NCBI GenBank assembly: GCA_002398825.1
Contig: DHBS01000023.1
Span: 51,926-67,730 of the forward strand
Length of the DNA stretch: 15,805 nt
Source: Syntrophomonas sp. UBA4922
GTDB lineage: Bacteria > Bacillota > Syntrophomonadia > Syntrophomonadales > Syntrophomonadaceae
Direction of reading: 5' to 3'
A program made the position numbers and the translations under genes. This document shows positions 1 through 6,734 of this stretch, piece after piece (positions within the stretch are counted from its first letter, which is position 1; each line of letters starts with the position of its first letter). Under the pieces are notes generated by a model, which had not been told where the DNA came from, did no database searches, and saw nothing but the letters and a program-made list of their open reading frames with translations.

Positions 1-216
1 ACCGGAGTTCGCTTTATTGTCAACAGTGACGCTCATTTCCCGGAAACAGTGGGGGATTTAGCTTACGGCAGCAGCCTGGTTGAAACTCTGGGGCTTGATG
101 CCCAGCGCGTTGTGAACCATGCTGCCGGGGGAGGGATTGCCGCATGGGGGAAAAAAGGGAGAATCTACACATACTCATCATTACCGGATTATCAGGAGCC
201 GGCAAGACCCAGGTGA
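1..216 (+). CDS. PHP-domain phosphoesterase, C-terminal fragment (5' end outside window)
   Basis: The reading frame is open from base 1 to a TGA at 214-216 and gives 71 residues. It contains N-S-D-A-H (fragment residues 8-12) followed by P-E-T-V-G, the late metal-binding signature of PHP-domain phosphatases (the YcdX/histidinol-phosphatase-like group), and then V-V-N, near where such proteins usually end. PHP enzymes hydrolyse phosphoesters with a multi-metal site; the substrate cannot be told from this fragment. A PHP gene just upstream of rapZ is, as I recall, common in clostridia, which supports the call. The oddity is the tail: about 27 residues continue past the usual family end and overlap the first 73 bases of rapZ in another frame, so the original stop may have been lost. 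Seen: frame and motif. Inferred: family and stop loss. Confidence 0.72.
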   Translation, partial: TGVRFIVNSDAHFPETVGDLAYGSSLVETLGLDAQRVVNHAAGGGIAAWGKKGRIYTYSSLPDYQEPARPR

Positions 217-1031
217 TTAACTGCCTGGAAGATATGGAATACTACTGCGTTGACAATCTTCCTCCGGTTTTATTGACCAAATTTGTTGAATTGAGCCTTC
301 AGTCTGAAGGCAAAATCGACAAAGTAGCCCTGGTCATAGACGCCCGCGGGGGAGAGTTTTTCTCCGACCTGGCCCGCTCTCTGGATGATCTCAAGCAAGA
401 CCAGATTCCCTATGAAATTCTTTTCCTGGAGGCCTCTGATGAGGTCTTAATCCGCCGCTTCAAAGAATCCCGGCGCCGCCATCCCCTCTCCAACACCTGG
501 CGTTTGCAGGAAGCCATTCAAGTAGAAAAGAACATGCTGGAAGAATTGCGCGGATCGGCCAACGTGGTTATCGATACCTCGACACTGGCGCCCCGGGAAT
601 TGAAAGATAAACTGACCAGCCTCTATGCTCATCGCCAGATGCATGGCTTTACGGTCAATGTAGTCTCCTTTGGATATAAACTGGGAATACCTATCGATTC
701 GGACATAGTCATCGATGTTCGCTTTATCCCCAATCCCTTTTACAATCCGGTCATGCGAAGCATGACCGGTGAAGACCGGGAGGTTATCGATTACGTGATG
801 GATTCCACCATCACCAAATCGTTCGTGCGGCGCTTCGTGAATCTCATGAAATTCTTGATTCCGCATTATATAAACGAAGGCAAAACTAATCTGGCTTTAT
901 CTATCGGCTGCACCGGAGGACAGCACCGTTCGGTAGTTCTGGCCGCTTACATCGGCGAGCAGCTCAAGGAAATGGGATATAACGTAATTATCAGACATAG
1001 AGATGTTGCAAAGTACAAATTGGAGGAGTAA
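144..1031 (+). CDS. rapZ: RNase adapter / nucleotide-binding protein RapZ (YvcJ)
   Basis: The product has 295 residues, the usual family length. It has an N-terminal P-loop kinase-like domain with Walker A G-L-S-G-A-G-K-T at residues 15-22 and a V-I-D-A-R Walker B-like strand near 64-68. The C-terminal domain carries G-C-T-G-G-Q-H-R-S (255-263) and R-H-R-D (284-287). In Bacillus the homologue YvcJ binds and hydrolyses nucleotides and has been linked to competence. In enterobacteria RapZ guides RNase E to the sRNA GlmZ and so controls glucosamine-6-phosphate synthase; that RNA partner is not expected here. ATG 144 is chosen because later starts would lose the Walker A motif and because a purine-rich Shine-Dalgarno (127-135) lies 8 bases upstream. 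The gene overlaps the PHP gene by 73 bp. Its stop abuts the yvcK start with no gap, which suggests translational coupling. Confidence 0.95.
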   Translation: MGEKRENLHILIITGLSGAGKTQVINCLEDMEYYCVDNLPPVLLTKFVELSLQSEGKIDKVALVIDARGGEFFSDLARSLDDLKQDQIPYEILFLEASDEVLIRRFKESRRRHPLSNTWRLQEAIQVEKNMLEELRGSANVVIDTSTLAPRELKDKLTSLYAHRQMHGFTVNVVSFGYKLGIPIDSDIVIDVRFIPNPFYNPVMRSMTGEDREVIDYVMDSTITKSFVRRFVNLMKFLIPHYINEGKTNLALSIGCTGGQHRSVVLAAYIGEQLKEMGYNVIIRHRDVAKYKLEE

Positions 1032-2003
1032 ATGAATCGGATCAAGTCTGAACCTCGAATTGTTGTCATCGGCGGCGGTACAGGTTTGTCAGTTATGCTC
1101 AAAGGGTTAAAGAAATATACCTCGCACTTGACTGCAGTGGTTACCGTAACCGATGACGGAGGCAGTTCCGGCCGGCTGCGATCTGAGTTGGGGGTTTTGC
1201 CGCCGGGGGATATACGCAACTGCCTGGTTGCCCTGGCGGAAACAGAAACCTTGATGGACAAGGTGTTCCAACATCGCTTTAATGCCGGGGATGGACTACA
1301 GGGACACAATCTGGGCAATCTGTTACTGGTAGCCTTGACTGAAATCGCCGGCGATTTTGTGTCAGCTATCCGAGAAGTAAGCCAGGTCTTGAAGGTTCGA
1401 GGCCAGGTTCTGCCAGCCACCCTGGAATACGTAACCCTGGCGGCCAAAATGATAGACGGCACCACTGTAAGTGGCGAGACCTCGATACGTCATCATGATC
1501 AAAAAATAGAAAAAGTCTATCTGATACCGGAAAAATGCATGCCAGCTCCGGAAACCCTGGAAGCCATCCGGGAGGCCGACGCCATAATCCTGGGACCGGG
1601 CAGTCTGTATACCAGCATCATCCCTAATCTCCTGGTACACGGGGTGGTTCCTGCTATTGAAGAATCCCGTGCCGTTACCTGTTATGTGAGCAACATTATG
1701 ACTGAAAAAGGGGAAACTGATGATTACAGCGCCGCCGACCATCTGCGGGTGATTCTGGAACATTTGGGCAAACAGATCATCGATTATGTGATCGTTAATT
1801 CAGGTTCAATTGATGAAGACCGCCTGGAGCGCTACAGGGAAGAAAACGCCGTGCCGGTAAAGACTACCAGCGGGGAGATCATGGCCATGGGCGTAAGGCT
1901 GATTGAGGAGAATCTGGTCTCCGACACCGAGGTAGCCTGGCATGAGCCCGACAAACTGGCTCAGGTTATTATTAATATCATAGAGAATAATGCCGAGTCA
2001 TAG
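1032..2003 (+). CDS. yvcK: YvcK family UDP-sugar-binding gluconeogenesis factor
   Basis: The product has 323 residues and belongs to the CofD-like YvcK family. Its Rossmann-like N-terminus has G-G-G-T-G at 14-18. This is followed by D-D-G-G-S-S-G-R-L-R (41-50), L-P-P-G-D-I-R-N (56-63), H-N-L-G-N-L-L-L (92-99), G-P-G-S-L-Y-T-S (188-195) and N-I-M-T-E-K-G-E-T-D (221-230), all hallmarks of the family. In Bacillus YvcK binds UDP-sugars, is needed for growth on gluconeogenic carbon sources and affects cell shape through peptidoglycan synthesis. It is not expected to make coenzyme F420 despite the CofD resemblance. The ATG directly follows the rapZ TAA, and its ribosome binding site (GGAGGA) lies inside the end of rapZ. 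The adjacent rapZ and whiA match the conserved Bacillota cluster. Confidence 0.95.
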   Translation: MNRIKSEPRIVVIGGGTGLSVMLKGLKKYTSHLTAVVTVTDDGGSSGRLRSELGVLPPGDIRNCLVALAETETLMDKVFQHRFNAGDGLQGHNLGNLLLVALTEIAGDFVSAIREVSQVLKVRGQVLPATLEYVTLAAKMIDGTTVSGETSIRHHDQKIEKVYLIPEKCMPAPETLEAIREADAIILGPGSLYTSIIPNLLVHGVVPAIEESRAVTCYVSNIMTEKGETDDYSAADHLRVILEHLGKQIIDYVIVNSGSIDEDRLERYREENAVPVKTTSGEIMAMGVRLIEENLVSDTEVAWHEPDKLAQVIINIIENNAES

Positions 2004-2021
2004 TTGGCGAGGAATTAATGG

Positions 2022-2969
2022 ATGAGTTTTTCAAATCAGGTAAAAGAGGAACTGGCCCGGGAGATTTCCGATAAGGCTTGCTGCCGCCGGGCCGAACTGG
2101 CCGCCTTGGTTCATGTCAATGGGCGGATCATAAAAACAGATGCCGAGCGGCTGAAATTGGTGGTGCAAGCTGAGCAAGCCGGAACCGCGCGTAAAATATA
2201 CACCCTTATCAAGTCGCTATACGGCTTGCAGACCACCGTTCAGGCAGAACCCCGGCGCCGCTTTAAAAAGACCCGCATCTATGAAGTACATGCTATTATT
2301 AGTAATAGGGATGCGGACCTCTGGCAGAGGCTGCAGGACCTGAACGCCGCCAGCAAAAAAGGGAGACGCCTTGGCGCGGATCTCATCCGCAGGAATTGCT
2401 GCAAGCGCAGTTATCTGCGCGGGATATTTTTAAGCCGGGGTTTTATAAATCGTCCTGAAGGAGAATACCATTTAGAAATAATACTTCAGGAGTTGTCGCT
2501 GGTCAAAGAGATCCAGCGCTTATTATCAAAATTTAACTTATCCAGCAGGATGGTCGAACGCAAGCTAAACCTGGTATTATATATAAAAGAGGGAGAACAG
2601 ATAGTAGATTTTCTCCGGGTGGTTGGTGCGCATAAAGCCCTGCTCGATTTCGAGAATGTGCGTATTCTCAAGTCTATGCGCAACAGTATAAACCGTCAGG
2701 TGAATTGTGAAACCGCTAACCTTGCCAAAATTGTGGATGCCTCAGTACGCCAAATACAATTAATAAATAGACTGGTTGAACTGAAAGGATGGGAATTCCT
2801 CCCGGCCCATTTGCGCGACCTGGCCAGGGTGCGAATCGAATATCCTGACAAATCCCTTAAAGAATTAGGAGACCTCTTGGACCCGCCCTTAAGTAAATCC
2901 GGGGTTGCTTACCGGATGCGCAAATTGGAGCAGTTGGCTGAAGATATCATCGAGATCTCCTTGAGATAG
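2022..2969 (+). CDS. whiA: DNA-binding regulator WhiA
   Basis: The product has 315 residues, normal for WhiA. The N-terminal part is the degenerate LAGLIDADG homing-endonuclease-like fold, which in WhiA has no nuclease activity. The C-terminal helix-turn-helix spans about residues 264-315, with the diagnostic L-S-K-S-G-V-A-Y-R-M-R-K-L-E stretch from 290. In actinobacteria WhiA drives sporulation septation; in Bacillus it influences division and chromosome segregation. The start at 2022 follows GGCGAGGA with good spacing. An ATG four bases upstream (2018) is in another frame and does not read into WhiA. The gap to yvcK is 18 bp. In many Bacillota an HPr/Crh gene follows whiA; here rpoN does instead. 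Confidence 0.95.
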   Translation: MSFSNQVKEELAREISDKACCRRAELAALVHVNGRIIKTDAERLKLVVQAEQAGTARKIYTLIKSLYGLQTTVQAEPRRRFKKTRIYEVHAIISNRDADLWQRLQDLNAASKKGRRLGADLIRRNCCKRSYLRGIFLSRGFINRPEGEYHLEIILQELSLVKEIQRLLSKFNLSSRMVERKLNLVLYIKEGEQIVDFLRVVGAHKALLDFENVRILKSMRNSINRQVNCETANLAKIVDASVRQIQLINRLVELKGWEFLPAHLRDLARVRIEYPDKSLKELGDLLDPPLSKSGVAYRMRKLEQLAEDIIEISLR

Positions 2970-3030
2970 AAAAAGATAGATAAATAAAGATAGAGATATA
3001 GGAAGAGAAAGACCTGCCTGATATGAGAGG
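2964..3030 (+). other. Purine-rich whiA-rpoN junction with AGATAG repeats
   Basis: The whiA stop region and the 70-bp spacer before rpoN are strongly A/G-biased on the + strand. They contain three copies of AGATAG, at 2964-2969, 2974-2979 and 2988-2993. No clear -35/-10 pair or hairpin is visible. The stretch may simply be an unstructured mRNA leader that helps ribosome loading at rpoN. No function is claimed. Confidence 0.35.
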
Positions 3031-3039
3031 AAAGTTAGT

Positions 3040-4431
3040 ATGCGCCTTACACATGACGTGATACTGGCCCAGCAACAGAAGCTGCTGATGACACCTGAAC
3101 TTCGCCAGGCCATCGCTATTCTGCAGATGTCCTCACTTGAGCTGTCCGAATATATCCGCAATGAATTAGCGGAAAATCCCCTTCTGGAAGAAAAGCCTGA
3201 TGTGGAAGAACCCGCGGATGCTCAAGACGAATCCGAACCTGAGACCAACGATGACATCAGTGAATGGCTGGATGTATTCGGCGACAGTGACCGTGATACC
3301 TACGATGCGGGGGTAAACTACCAGGGCGAAGAGAAATCCCTGGAAAACTACCTGGCGCAAAAGCCCAGCTTATATGAGCATCTGGAGTTCCAGCTGCATC
3401 TTTTCAGCACCACCCCCGAAGAGCAAGAAATCGGCCAGTACTTGATCGGCAGCATAGACCAGAATGGCTATTTAACCGCCAAACTTGACGATGTAGCCCG
3501 ACAGCTGAATGTTGATCTGGAAGAGGTTGAAAAGGCTCTGGAATTGATACAGTCATTCAATCCTCCCGGCCTGGGCGCCCGCGACCTCCCGGAGTGCCTG
3601 ATTCTTCAATTGCGGCAATATGACAAGGACTCGGAAATCGCCCGCAATATCATAAATAACCACCTCACCGACCTGGCCCGGGGCAGATTGAACCACATCG
3701 CCCAGAAGGTTGGGGCTCCAGTACGGAAAGTCCAGGAAATCTGCGATTTAATCAGGACCCTTGACCCCAAACCCGGGCTGCAGTTCAGCGGCGATGAAAT
3801 AAAATATGTTACTCCTGATGTGATTGTGGAAAAGATCGAGGGGGAATATGTGGTAATAATCAATGATTTCAACTTCCCCCGCTTGATCGTCAACAATATG
3901 TATGAAAGCATGCTTAAGCAGGCCGACGCGCAGTCTCAGGAAGCCCGCAAATATCTGGAGGAAAAGATTGGATCAGCCATATGGCTGATTCGCAGCATTG
4001 AACAGCGGCGCATGACCTTATACCGGGTTTCACGATGCATCGTCGACCTGCAGACCGAATTTCTGGATAAAGGGGTTAAGTATTTAAAGCCCATGACGCT
4101 TCGCCAGGTGGCGGAGATGATCAATGTACATGAATCCACCGTGAGTCGGGCTACCACCAATAAATACATGCAGACTCCGCAGGGCTTATTTGAACTCAAG
4201 TATTTTTTCAGCACCGGTGTGGAATGCAGCGGTGAGGACAAAGTTTCTTCCAAGAGCATCAAACATATGCTGCAGGACATTGTCGCCCGGGAAGACCCGC
4301 AGCACCCCATAAGCGATGAGGCCATTTCCCAGCAATTACAGGAAAAGGGCATTCGTATATCACGCCGTACTGTGGCTAAATACCGCCAGGAACTCAACAT
4401 CCCTTCCACTTCGGCCCGCCGCCGCTATTAG
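3040..4431 (+). CDS. rpoN: RNA polymerase sigma-54 factor RpoN (SigL)
   Basis: The product has 463 residues, full length. Region I (about 1-50) is glutamine- and leucine-rich with a Q-Q-Q-K-L-L-M-T-P-E-L core, the part that contacts the enhancer-binding activator. An acidic linker (about 51-100) follows, then the core-binding domain (about 105-300), a helix-turn-helix (352-372) and the RpoN box S-R-R-T-V-A-K-Y-R-Q (441-450), which reads the -24 element. The first box residue is Ser rather than the more usual Ala. Sigma-54 directs RNA polymerase to -24/-12 promoters and needs an ATP-dependent activator; none is encoded here. The start follows GAGAGGAAAG. I recall rpoN also lying directly upstream of cggR in Listeria, so this placement is probably ancestral rather than new. 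Confidence 0.96.
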   Translation: MRLTHDVILAQQQKLLMTPELRQAIAILQMSSLELSEYIRNELAENPLLEEKPDVEEPADAQDESEPETNDDISEWLDVFGDSDRDTYDAGVNYQGEEKSLENYLAQKPSLYEHLEFQLHLFSTTPEEQEIGQYLIGSIDQNGYLTAKLDDVARQLNVDLEEVEKALELIQSFNPPGLGARDLPECLILQLRQYDKDSEIARNIINNHLTDLARGRLNHIAQKVGAPVRKVQEICDLIRTLDPKPGLQFSGDEIKYVTPDVIVEKIEGEYVVIINDFNFPRLIVNNMYESMLKQADAQSQEARKYLEEKIGSAIWLIRSIEQRRMTLYRVSRCIVDLQTEFLDKGVKYLKPMTLRQVAEMINVHESTVSRATTNKYMQTPQGLFELKYFFSTGVECSGEDKVSSKSIKHMLQDIVAREDPQHPISDEAISQQLQEKGIRISRRTVAKYRQELNIPSTSARRRY

Positions 4432-4458
4432 GGCTGCCATACAGACCTGGCACCCTTT
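4431..4458 (+). terminator. Weak terminator-like hairpin after rpoN
   Basis: TGCCA (4435-4439) can pair with TGGCA (4448-4452) around an 8-base loop. One C-C mismatch separates this from two further G-C pairs. Only three T residues follow (4456-4458) before an A run, so it is at best an inefficient intrinsic terminator. Some read-through from rpoN into cggR is plausible. Confidence 0.35.
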
Positions 4459-4483
4459 AAAAATTGACTACATATGTTATAAA
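4456..4483 (+). promoter_or_regulatory. Candidate upstream promoter P1 for the cggR operon
   Basis: TTTAAA (4456-4461, four matches to TTGACA) is followed after 16 bases by TATAAA (4478-4483). A TG dinucleotide at 4475-4476 makes it an extended -10. The -10 area shares the 10-mer ATATGTTATA (4472-4481) with the downstream promoter candidate. The weak -35 keeps confidence low. Confidence 0.35.
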
Positions 4484-4525
4484 TAGATACCCGGGGCATA
4501 GTTGTTAAGCTTTTATCACACAATC

Positions 4526-4556
4526 TTGCATTATTTTTCCATGAATATGTTATACT
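4526..4556 (+). promoter_or_regulatory. Probable main promoter P2 of the cggR-gap-pgk-tpiA-gpmI-eno operon
   Basis: TTGCAT (4526-4531) and TATACT (4551-4556) are separated by 19 bases. A TG at 4548-4549 gives an extended -10 that can offset the long spacer and imperfect -35. Transcription would start near 4562-4565, leaving a leader of about 90 bases that holds the operator-like palindromes. This position, with the operator downstream of the start site, matches what is known for Bacillus cggR. Confidence 0.55.
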
Positions 4557-4589
4557 ATTGATAGTTTGAGGCGTTACTATATTCATGTT

Positions 4590-4624
4590 GGGGCAAAAAT
4601 GTCCCTGAGGGCTATAATTATCCC
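4590..4624 (+). promoter_or_regulatory. Tandem palindromes, probable CggR operator
   Basis: Two 16-bp imperfect palindromes lie three bases apart. Site 1 (4590-4605) runs from GGGGCA to TGTCCC. Site 2 (4609-4624) runs from GGGCTA to TATCCC. Each has GGG/CCC ends and an A/T-rich centre, and their centres are 19 bp apart. The known Bacillus CggR operator is two repeats of a CGGGAC-N6-TGTC pattern in the same place, between promoter and cggR, so autorepression with fructose-1,6-bisphosphate as inducer is the natural reading. The assignment rests on position and resemblance only. Confidence 0.6.
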
Positions 4625-4642
4625 GATTACAGATAGCCCTTA
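4606..4642 (+). promoter_or_regulatory. Hairpin in the cggR leader, overlapping operator site 2
   Basis: AGGGCTAT (4608-4615) is perfectly complementary to ATAGCCCT (4633-4640), with a 17-base loop. One G-U and one U-A pair can extend the stem to 10 bp. It ends just before the cggR ribosome binding site (GGGAGAG, 4645-4651). An alternative short pairing of CCCG (4622-4625) with CGGG (4644-4647) would touch that site. It could affect mRNA stability or translation, or be a by-product of operator symmetry. Confidence 0.4.
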
Positions 4643-4654
4643 ACGGGAGAGAGC

Positions 4655-5680
4655 ATGGAAAGAGTATTTACCATAATGGAGCGATTTGCTCCTGATGCCA
4701 TGGACTGCATCACTAACCGCTACAAAATGCTGAAGCAGATTATGCACCAGCAACCCGTGGGAAGACGACAATTATGCAAAGTGCTGGGTTTAACTGAACG
4801 CATGGTGCGTGCCGAGATTGAGAACCTCAAATCCACTGGCCTGATCCACGCCACAACTGCCGGAATTTGCCTCAGCCCAGCCGGCGAGCACATTATGAAC
4901 GAAGTCGATATTTTCGTTCCCTTCCTTTTCAATATTCAAAGTCTTGCCGAACAGATCAAGAATCGGTTCAACCTGCGGGAAGTCATACTGGTACCCGGTG
5001 ATTCACAAAGTGATGAGATGATTAAAAGGGACCTGGGGCGGGTTGCCGCTGCCTATATGAAAAAGTCGTTGTTTCCCGGCTGCACTCTGGCCGTTACCGG
5101 GGGAAGCACCTTGGCCGAGGTAGCCGATGTTATCACCGACGGCATAGGCTTTTCTAATCTGATGGTGGTTCCGGCCCGGGGAGGTTTGGGGGAAGAAGTA
5201 GAACAGCAGGCCGGAACCATAGCAGCTCGGATTGCCAAAATTATTGGCGCCCAGTACAGGATGCTGCATATCCCCGACAAACTACAAGAGGAGACCGCCC
5301 AGGCCTTAAAACAAGACCCCTACATAAAAGAAATAACCGATCTTATTAAATCTAGCGACATTCTTTTTCACGGCATCGGTTTCGCTATGGAAATGGCCAA
5401 TCGCAGAGGTCTAACCGCTGCGGAAATTGCGCTTCTCCAGGCAAAGGGCGCGGTGGGAGAAGCCTTTAGATATTATTTTGATGAACAGGGCAATATAGTA
5501 TATGAGGTTCCCGGAATTGGATTGGAATTGCATGATCTGGCCCATATTCAAACCGTGGTTGCAGTAGCAGGCGGCAGCAATAAGGCGCCGGCTATTAAAG
5601 CGGTGCTGAACGGGGGCCGGCAAACCGTTCTGATTACCGACGAAGGAGCGGCACAGGCGATAGTGGGCTTACAAGATTAA
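4655..5680 (+). CDS. cggR: Central glycolytic genes regulator CggR (SorC/DeoR family)
   Basis: The product has 341 residues; Bacillus CggR is about 340. The N-terminus holds a winged helix-turn-helix at about 20-70, with P-V-G-R-R-Q-L and L-G-L-T-E-R-M-V-R-A-E segments close to the Bacillus protein. The rest is a sugar-phosphate-binding domain with G-G-S-T-L-A-E-V-A (149-157) and P-A-R-G-G-L-G-E-E (173-181). CggR represses its own operon and is released by fructose-1,6-bisphosphate, so lower glycolysis is made when sugar flux is high. The start has a GGGAGAG site 3-4 bases upstream. Palindromic sites and promoters precede it, and gap follows after only 16 bp. The identification is firm; the effector is inferred from the family. 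Confidence 0.93.
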   Translation: MERVFTIMERFAPDAMDCITNRYKMLKQIMHQQPVGRRQLCKVLGLTERMVRAEIENLKSTGLIHATTAGICLSPAGEHIMNEVDIFVPFLFNIQSLAEQIKNRFNLREVILVPGDSQSDEMIKRDLGRVAAAYMKKSLFPGCTLAVTGGSTLAEVADVITDGIGFSNLMVVPARGGLGEEVEQQAGTIAARIAKIIGAQYRMLHIPDKLQEETAQALKQDPYIKEITDLIKSSDILFHGIGFAMEMANRRGLTAAEIALLQAKGAVGEAFRYYFDEQGNIVYEVPGIGLELHDLAHIQTVVAVAGGSNKAPAIKAVLNGGRQTVLITDEGAAQAIVGLQD

Positions 5681-5696
5681 GAAAGGTGGTTGAAGC

Positions 5697-6698
5697 ATGA
5701 CGGTTAAAATAGGGATTAACGGCTTTGGCAGAATCGGCCGGCTGGTTGCTCGTATTGTTGTAGACCGGCCTGGTTTTGAGTTGGTGGCGGTAAACGACCT
5801 GGGAGACATCAAGGCCGGTGCTCATCTATTTAAGTATGATACTCTGCATGGCGAATTTAAGGGGAATGTATCAGTCGAATCTGACAACCTCATCATAAAT
5901 GGGCAGAAGATCCGCTACATGACTGAGAAGGATCCTGCCCAACTGCCCTGGGCCGACCTGGGAGTGGATATTGTTATAGAAGGTACCGGCGCTTTCAGAA
6001 GCCGCAGCAAAGCCGGCAAGCACCTGCAGGCCGGGGCTAAAAAAGTTGTTATTACGGCGCCCGGGGATGGCGTCGATCTGACCATGGTAATGGGAGTAAA
6101 CGAGGATAAATATCAACCCTCCTTTCAACTTCTCAGCAATGCCTCCTGCACCACCAACTGCCTGGCCCCGGTGGCCAAAGTGCTCCTGGACGAGTTTGGA
6201 ATCATTAAGGGACTGATGACCACGGTACATGCTTATACCAATGACCAGCGCATCCTGGATCTGGCCCACAATGACCTGCGCCGGGCCCGCGCTGCAGGGC
6301 AGTCCATGATACCCACCACCACCGGAGCGGCCAGCGCATTAGGCCTGGTCATTCCCGAACTGGATGGCAAATTGGGTGGCCTGGCAATAAGGGTGCCAAC
6401 CCCGGTAGTCTCGCTGTTAGACCTTACGGTGGAATTGGAGAAACCGGCCAGTAAACAAGATATAAATCAGGCCTTTTTGCGGGCCAGTCAGGGACGCATG
6501 CAGGGTATATTAAAATACACCGAGGTACCCCTGGTATCCGCAGATTATCGCGGGGACAGCCATTCTGCCATTGTGGATGGGCTGTTGACCATGACCATGG
6601 GTGACAGAACCGCCAAAGTGGTGGCCTGGTATGACAATGAATGGGCTTATTCGATGCGATGTGTCGACATGGCCCAATATATAGCCGGCAAAGGCTAA
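5697..6698 (+). CDS. gap: Glyceraldehyde-3-phosphate dehydrogenase, type I
   Basis: The product has 333 residues. The NAD-binding N-terminus has G-F-G-R-I-G-R at 9-15 and V-N-D-L at 32-35; the Asp favours NAD. The catalytic centre A-S-C-T-T-N-C holds Cys151, with His178 as general base. P-T-T-T-G-A-A (207-213) and W-Y-D-N-E-W (311-316) are also present. It oxidises glyceraldehyde-3-phosphate to 1,3-bisphosphoglycerate, or runs in reverse in gluconeogenesis. In the cofactor-selecting loop the usual Leu-Pro is Leu189-Ala190, and the C-terminal part around D-S-H-S-A-I (287-292) resembles GapB-like proteins, so strict NAD preference is not certain. The gene follows cggR by 16 bp with an AAAGGTGG site. 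It is probably the only gap gene under this control, but others elsewhere cannot be excluded. Confidence 0.96.
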   Translation: MTVKIGINGFGRIGRLVARIVVDRPGFELVAVNDLGDIKAGAHLFKYDTLHGEFKGNVSVESDNLIINGQKIRYMTEKDPAQLPWADLGVDIVIEGTGAFRSRSKAGKHLQAGAKKVVITAPGDGVDLTMVMGVNEDKYQPSFQLLSNASCTTNCLAPVAKVLLDEFGIIKGLMTTVHAYTNDQRILDLAHNDLRRARAAGQSMIPTTTGAASALGLVIPELDGKLGGLAIRVPTPVVSLLDLTVELEKPASKQDINQAFLRASQGRMQGILKYTEVPLVSADYRGDSHSAIVDGLLTMTMGDRTAKVVAWYDNEWAYSMRCVDMAQYIAGKG

Positions 6699-6734
6699 TC
6701 GTCTCTTTAAGACATACTATTTGGAGGTGCATCA

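Noticed and set aside
2018..2020. Earlier ATG before whiA
   Set aside because: It is in another frame from WhiA and does not give a recognisable product.
4448..4469. TGGCAC followed by TTGA, considered as a sigma-54 -24/-12 promoter
   Set aside because: The distance between the two blocks is 10 bases instead of about 5, and no TTGC lies at the -12 position.
4464..4491. TTGACT as a -35 with a GATACC -10
   Set aside because: The -10 has only three matches and no TG extension; the neighbouring extended -10 elements are better.
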